A DNA stretch of 64,000 nucleotides from Novosphingobium kaempferiae (GTDB taxonomy: Bacteria > Pseudomonadota > Alphaproteobacteria > Sphingomonadales > Sphingomonadaceae): contig NZ_CP089301.1 in the NCBI RefSeq assembly GCF_021227995.1, positions 5,332,001 to 5,396,000 of the forward strand, written 5' to 3'. The notes below the pieces were generated by a model. It saw nothing but the letters and a program-made list of their open reading frames with translations. It ran no database searches and was not told where the DNA came from. Below are positions 60,246-64,000 of this stretch, one piece after another. The translations under genes were made by a program, and so were the position numbers. Each line of letters begins with the position of its first letter. The first letter of the stretch is position 1.

Positions 60246-62086
60246 GCCGCCAACGCAAAGTCGCGCTCGTCGGCAACCCGAACGCGGGCAAGAGCGCGCT
60301 GTTCAACGCGCTGACCGGCGCGCGCCAGAAGATCGCCAATTATCCGGGCGTCACCGTGGAGCGCAAGTCGGGCCGCTTCGTGCTGCCGACCGGCGAGCCG
60401 GTGGAGATGACCGACCTTCCCGGCGCCTACGGCCTCGACCCGACGAGCCCGGACGAGGAAGTGACCGCCAAGGTCATCGCCGGGCATTTCCCCGGCGAAG
60501 CCGCGCCGGACGTGCTGGTCGTGGTGCTCGACGCATCGAACCTCGAACAGCATCTCGTCTTCGCGCAGGAACTGCTGGCGCTGGGCAAGCCCACGGTCGT
60601 CGCGCTCAACATGGTCGACCTTGCCGAGCGGGACGGACTGGTGCTCGACGCCGCCGTGCTGGCCGAGGAACTGGGCGTCCCGGTCATCCCGACCGTCGCC
60701 GTGCGCCGCCGCGGCCTTGCCGAACTGGGCGAGGCTATCGCCAATGCCGGTGAGCGCCACGCGGGGCCGGGCCTCACCGACATCGGCCCGACCGAGCGCC
60801 GCGTTGCTGCGCATGCCATGGCCGACGCCGCAATCCTGTCGGAATCGAAGCGCCATCGCCTTCATGCCAAGCTGGACAAGGTGCTGCTGCACCCCTGGCT
60901 CGGTTTCGTCATCATGGCGGCCATCCTCTTCGTGGTGTTCCAGGCGGTCTTCGCCTGGGCGACGCCCTTCGCCGATGCACTGGATGCCGGAGTCAGCGGG
61001 CTGCACGACGCGGTGCAGGCGGCGCTGCCCAAGAGCCTGCTGCGCGACATGCTGACGGAAGGCGTCATCGCCGGTGTCGGTGCGGTGGTGGTGTTCCTGC
61101 CGCAGATCGTCATCCTCTTCGCCTTTATCCTGGCGCTGGAGGCTTCGGGCTACATGGCGCGCGCGGCGTTCCTGATGGACCGGCTGATGGCCCTTGTCGG
61201 GCTGTCCGGCCGCAGCTTCATCCCGCTGCTCTCCAGCTTCGCCTGCGCCATTCCGGGCATCATGGCGACCCGTTCGATCACCGATCCCAAGGACCGGCTG
61301 ACGACGATCCTGATCGCGCCGATGATGACCTGCTCGGCCCGGATGCCCGTCTATACCGTCATCATCGGCGCCTTCATCCCGAACACCACGGTTGGCTGGG
61401 GAATTGGCCTGCAGGGTCTCGTCCTGTTCGCGCTGTTCCTGTTCGGCATCGTCGGCGCCGTGCTCGTGGCGCTGATCCTGCGCCTTTCGGTGACGAAGGG
61501 CGCGGCGTCGGGCTTCATCATGGAACTTCCCAAGTACCAGATGCCCCGCCTCAAGGACATGGCGATCGGCCTTTGGCAGCGTGCGTGGATCTTCCTGCGC
61601 CGTGCGGGCACGATCATCTTCATGGTCACGGTCGTGCTCTGGGTGGTCCTGAACTTCCCCAAGGCCGAACCCGGCCAAAGCCAGGTCGATGCATCGATCG
61701 CGGGCAAGGTGGCGAACGGCCTCGCCTACGTGGTGGAACCGATCGGCTTCAATCGCGACATGGCGCTCGCGCTGATCCCGGCGATGGCCGCGCGCGAAGT
61801 CGCGGTCGCCTCGCTGGCGACCACCTATGCTGTCGATGCGGGCGACGACGAGGACGAGCAGGCGCTGGAACTGGGCGACAAGCTCAAGGCGCGCTGGACG
61901 CTGCCGATGGCGCTGGCCTTCCTCGCGTGGTTCGTCTTCGCGCCGCAGTGCATGTCGACGATCGCGGTGACGCGGCGCGAGACGAACGGCTGGAAGTGGC
62001 CGACGTTCATGCTCGCCTATCTCTTCGGCCTCGCCTACATCGCCGCCGGTGCGACGTACTGGATCGCGATCGCGGCGGGGCTCTGA
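60242..62086 (+). CDS. feoB: FeoB, ferrous iron permease
   Basis: A 614-residue iron transporter. The N-terminal G domain has G1 GNPNAGKS (11-18), the switch region NYPGVTVE, G3 DLPGAY and G4 NMVD. A membrane domain of about ten helices follows with the Gate motifs (FIPLLSSFACAIPGIMATRS; MMTCSARMPVYTVIIGAFIP). The shorter C-terminus is normal for alphaproteobacteria. No feoC is seen. It is an inner-membrane importer of Fe(II). Confidence 0.96.
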   Translation: MSRQRKVALVGNPNAGKSALFNALTGARQKIANYPGVTVERKSGRFVLPTGEPVEMTDLPGAYGLDPTSPDEEVTAKVIAGHFPGEAAPDVLVVVLDASNLEQHLVFAQELLALGKPTVVALNMVDLAERDGLVLDAAVLAEELGVPVIPTVAVRRRGLAELGEAIANAGERHAGPGLTDIGPTERRVAAHAMADAAILSESKRHRLHAKLDKVLLHPWLGFVIMAAILFVVFQAVFAWATPFADALDAGVSGLHDAVQAALPKSLLRDMLTEGVIAGVGAVVVFLPQIVILFAFILALEASGYMARAAFLMDRLMALVGLSGRSFIPLLSSFACAIPGIMATRSITDPKDRLTTILIAPMMTCSARMPVYTVIIGAFIPNTTVGWGIGLQGLVLFALFLFGIVGAVLVALILRLSVTKGAASGFIMELPKYQMPRLKDMAIGLWQRAWIFLRRAGTIIFMVTVVLWVVLNFPKAEPGQSQVDASIAGKVANGLAYVVEPIGFNRDMALALIPAMAAREVAVASLATTYAVDAGDDEDEQALELGDKLKARWTLPMALAFLAWFVFAPQCMSTIAVTRRETNGWKWPTFMLAYLFGLAYIAAGATYWIAIAAGL

Positions 62087-62107
62087 CACGCCGGTCCTTC
62101 CCTATCT

Positions 62108-62178
62108 CGTCATTGCGAGCGTAGCGAAGCAATCTAAGGCCTGCGACGCTGGATTGCTTCGCTACGCTCGCAATGACG
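62108..62178. repeat. Palindromic repeat, family A
   Basis: Arms CGTCATTGCGAGCGTAGCGA and TCGCTACGCTCGCAATGACG are perfectly complementary; the centre is short. It lies 21 bases after the feoB stop and before ssb. Confidence 0.9.
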
Positions 62179-62273
62179 GTTAGAATTGTCGAAAAGGCGG
62201 TCAGCCGGACTCGCATCCAGCGCCGCGCTTAGGCTAACCCGGACGCCGAAATTCGAAGGAAAGCGATTCCCGC

Positions 62274-62870
62274 ATGGCAGGCAGCGTCAACAAGGTCATC
62301 ATCGTCGGCAACCTGGGGGCCGACCCCGAGGTCAAGTCGTTCCAGAACGGCGGCCGCATCGCCAACCTGCGCATCGCGACATCGGAAAGCTGGAAGGACC
62401 GCGCCACCGGCGAGCGCAAGGAACGGACCGAGTGGCACTCGGTCGTGCTCCAGTCCGACGGCCTCGTCGGCGTGGCCGAGCGCTTCCTGCGCAAGGGTTC
62501 CAAGGTCTACATCGAAGGCCAGTTGCGCACCCGCAAGTGGCAGGACCAGAACGGCAACGACCGCTACACCACCGAAGTCTCGGTCGGCGGCGTCGGCGGC
62601 GTGCTGACCATGCTCGACGGCGCGCCGGGTGGCGGCGGTGGTGGCCAGCGCAGCGGCGGTGGCGGCTGGAACGAGGGTGGTTCCTCGGGAGGCGGCTTCG
62701 GCGGTGGTCAGCGCTCCGGCGGCGGTTCGCGCGGCGGTGATGAATGGGGCGGCGGCTCCTCGTCCGGCGGCAGCGAATGGGGCCGCACCGGCGGCTCATC
62801 CTCGGGCAGCTCTTCCGGCGGTTCGGGCGGCGGCTACGGCGACGATCTGGACGACGACATCCCGTTCTGA
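62274..62870 (+). CDS. ssb: Single-stranded DNA-binding protein
   Basis: A 198-residue SSB. The OB fold is at residues 1-112 ([47 protein letters not shown]). A Gly/Ser-rich linker follows (about 118-190), and the acidic tip ends DDDIPF, the usual docking peptide for replication and repair partners. AAGGAAA lies upstream of the ATG. Confidence 0.97.
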   Translation: MAGSVNKVIIVGNLGADPEVKSFQNGGRIANLRIATSESWKDRATGERKERTEWHSVVLQSDGLVGVAERFLRKGSKVYIEGQLRTRKWQDQNGNDRYTTEVSVGGVGGVLTMLDGAPGGGGGGQRSGGGGWNEGGSSGGGFGGGQRSGGGSRGGDEWGGGSSSGGSEWGRTGGSSSGSSSGGSGGGYGDDLDDDIPF

Positions 62871-62892
62871 GCGCGCCGCGCCCCCTGATACT

Positions 62893-62914
62893 CTGAGCGC
62901 CTTCGGGCGCTCAG
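62893..62914. terminator. Shared terminator hairpin of ssb and the YceD-type gene
   Basis: Stem CTGAGCGCC / GGCGCTCAG with a TTCG loop, followed by TCCTTCC on the plus strand. It overlaps the stop codon of the convergent YceD-type gene and can act for both genes. Confidence 0.65.
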
Positions 62915-63438
62915 TCCTTCCCCAGCTTCAATCCCTTGAGCGCGGCGAACGGCCCCTGATCCTCAGGCGCACCGATGCCCGCCGCCTTCCGGGCCGCTTC
63001 GGCATCGGGCCCCGTCAGGAACGGGTCGATTGCCAGCGCCAGGCTCTGCGCCACCGCTTCGCCAAGGTCGAAGTGCGTGCCTTCGTACTCGATCTCGTCC
63101 AGCTCGTCGGCGGTCAGCTCGATCTCTTCATCGGGCGCATAGGCGGTGCTCTGCGGTACGAAGCGGACGTAGACCGGCTCGTCGATCGATACCGGGATAT
63201 CCTCCGCCGACACCGCGCAGGGCTGCACGATCTCGGCCTTGAGGGTGCCCCGCGCCTCCACCTGGAAGCCGTCCGCCCGGTCCTTCGTCGTCAGGTCCAG
63301 TTCGGCGGAGAGCGTGTCGATCCGCACCAGCCCGAAACGCGCTGCCAGCGCCGCGCGCTCCGCCTCGTTAGGGGTGAGGGAGACATGCTTGCCCTCGACC
63401 TGGCGGACATCGAGCAGGCGGGAAAATTCAGGGTTCAT
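62911..63438 (-). CDS. DUF177/YceD-family protein
   Basis: A 175-residue acidic protein with the DUF177 pattern CAVSAEDIPVSIDEPVYVRF and DEEIELTADELDEIEYEGTH, then DLGEAVAQSLALAIDP. The E. coli relative YceD/Rlup is linked to 23S rRNA maturation and lies before rpmF; here rpmF is not adjacent. ATG 63438 overlaps the stop of the upstream chaperone gene (ATGA). Confidence 0.88.
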   Translation of the reverse strand: MNPEFSRLLDVRQVEGKHVSLTPNEAERAALAARFGLVRIDTLSAELDLTTKDRADGFQVEARGTLKAEIVQPCAVSAEDIPVSIDEPVYVRFVPQSTAYAPDEEIELTADELDEIEYEGTHFDLGEAVAQSLALAIDPFLTGPDAEAARKAAGIGAPEDQGPFAALKGLKLGKD

Positions 63439-63962
63439 CGTTCGATCCTGGCAGAAAGCAGTTCTTCGTTGGAAAGCGCATCGACCTGCGCATGAAGCGT
63501 GCGCACGCGAGCCGCGAGGCGGGCGGTGTCGGCCCCTTCGACCAGCGTGACGTTGCGCTCCAGCGCCGCCGCCAGCGCCGCGTCGTCGCCTGCCAGCCCT
63601 TCGCGCAGAGCGCCGATCCTGCCACCGAGCACGCTCATGAGCTTGCCCATCCGCTTGCCGACGACGAGATCCCCCACGCCCGACTGGCGCAGTTGCCCGT
63701 CCATGTCGTCCACGAACAGCTCGGTCAGCCGCACCGAGGGATTTATGAGCGTGTCGTCCACGGCCTTGTCGCGCTCGACGCGCAGCATGACCACTGCCAT
63801 CACCAGCGTCACCGCGTCGAAGCGGCCAGGGACGGTGTCGGCGACGCCGCATTCGGCATACCATGGCTTCTCGCGCGCGATCTCCACCACGCGATGCCAG
63901 AGCGGCCGCACGGCATCGCGGGAATCTGTGCCTTTGCCGAGGAGGCGGGAAATCAGGGACAC
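63435..63962 (-). CDS. Ubiquinol-cytochrome c chaperone (CBP3-like)
   Basis: A 175-residue protein with the Ubiq_cyt_C_chap pattern: RPLWHRVVEIAREKPWYAEC, GVADTVPGRFDAVTLVMAVV, and LFVDDMDGQLRQSGVGDLVV then GKRMGKLM. CBP3-type chaperones help assemble cytochrome b of the bc1 complex. The start is GTG 63962. Only 38 bases of upstream DNA are visible; no complete promoter was recognised there. Confidence 0.9.
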   Translation of the reverse strand: MSLISRLLGKGTDSRDAVRPLWHRVVEIAREKPWYAECGVADTVPGRFDAVTLVMAVVMLRVERDKAVDDTLINPSVRLTELFVDDMDGQLRQSGVGDLVVGKRMGKLMSVLGGRIGALREGLAGDDAALAAALERNVTLVEGADTARLAARVRTLHAQVDALSNEELLSARIER

Positions 63963-64000
63963 TATGGCGGCAAACCTTTCTACGAGGGTATCCTTAAGGA

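Noticed and set aside
59957..62089. A 710-codon open frame opposite feoAB
   Set aside because: The composition is that of antisense GC-rich DNA and it covers two well-conserved genes.

Overview
The window is high-GC alphaproteobacterial chromosome. The gene set (many TonB-dependent receptors, a FecI/FecR/FecA-type signalling unit, COQ9, a cytochrome bc1 chaperone of the CBP3 type, GTG starts) together with dispersed palindromes of the CGTCATTGCGAGCG type points to a sphingomonad, perhaps Novosphingobium-like. The genus is an inference. No rRNA, tRNA, CRISPR array, transposase or phage gene was seen.

Layout. (1) 48-8860: a flagellar structural cluster. On the minus strand lie a MotA-like/MotB-like pair, flgA, flgM and flgN. 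On the plus strand lie flgB-C-D-E-F-G-H-I-J behind a clear sigma-54 promoter. Palindromic repeats sit in many of the gaps, and two of them appear to supply the start codons and signal-peptide n-regions of flgH and flgI. (2) 9138-10885: a BdcA-like short-chain dehydrogenase and a divergent LysR regulator. (3) 10861-24856: a probable peptide/carboxylate uptake locus, with two dicarboxylate:cation symporters, a TctD/TctE-like two-component pair, a TonB receptor, exported M20 and M14 peptidases and a second two-component pair. (4) 25021-27528: another TonB receptor.

(5) 27732-44023: a compact type III secretion system. A minus operon carries a small unknown protein, sctD, sctX, sctY, sctV and sctU. 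A divergent plus operon carries a rhcC1-like short secretin, a 73-residue protein, sctI-J-K-L-N-O-Q-R-S-T. A convergent 949-residue HrpF/NolX/HrpK-type translocon candidate follows. The plus operon resembles the rhizobial layout, whereas the X-Y-V order recalls the Ysc family. SctU has APGL where the autocleavage motif NPTH is expected, and no pore-forming secretin domain, recognisable needle, ruler or gatekeeper gene is present. The divergent control region is strikingly AT-rich. This is the most unusual system in the window.

(6) 44193-48873: a TonB transducer with an N-terminal signalling domain, FecR and an ECF sigma factor. (7) 49170-54224: a 1684-residue repetitive autotransporter. (8) 54273-63962: mostly housekeeping genes: ribE, ribD, a small membrane protein, a YgjP-type metallohydrolase, a YcgN-type cysteine-cluster protein, a SCO1 copper chaperone, an ankyrin protein, coq9, feoA-feoB, ssb, a DUF177/YceD protein and a bc1 chaperone. 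More copies of the palindromic repeats separate these genes.
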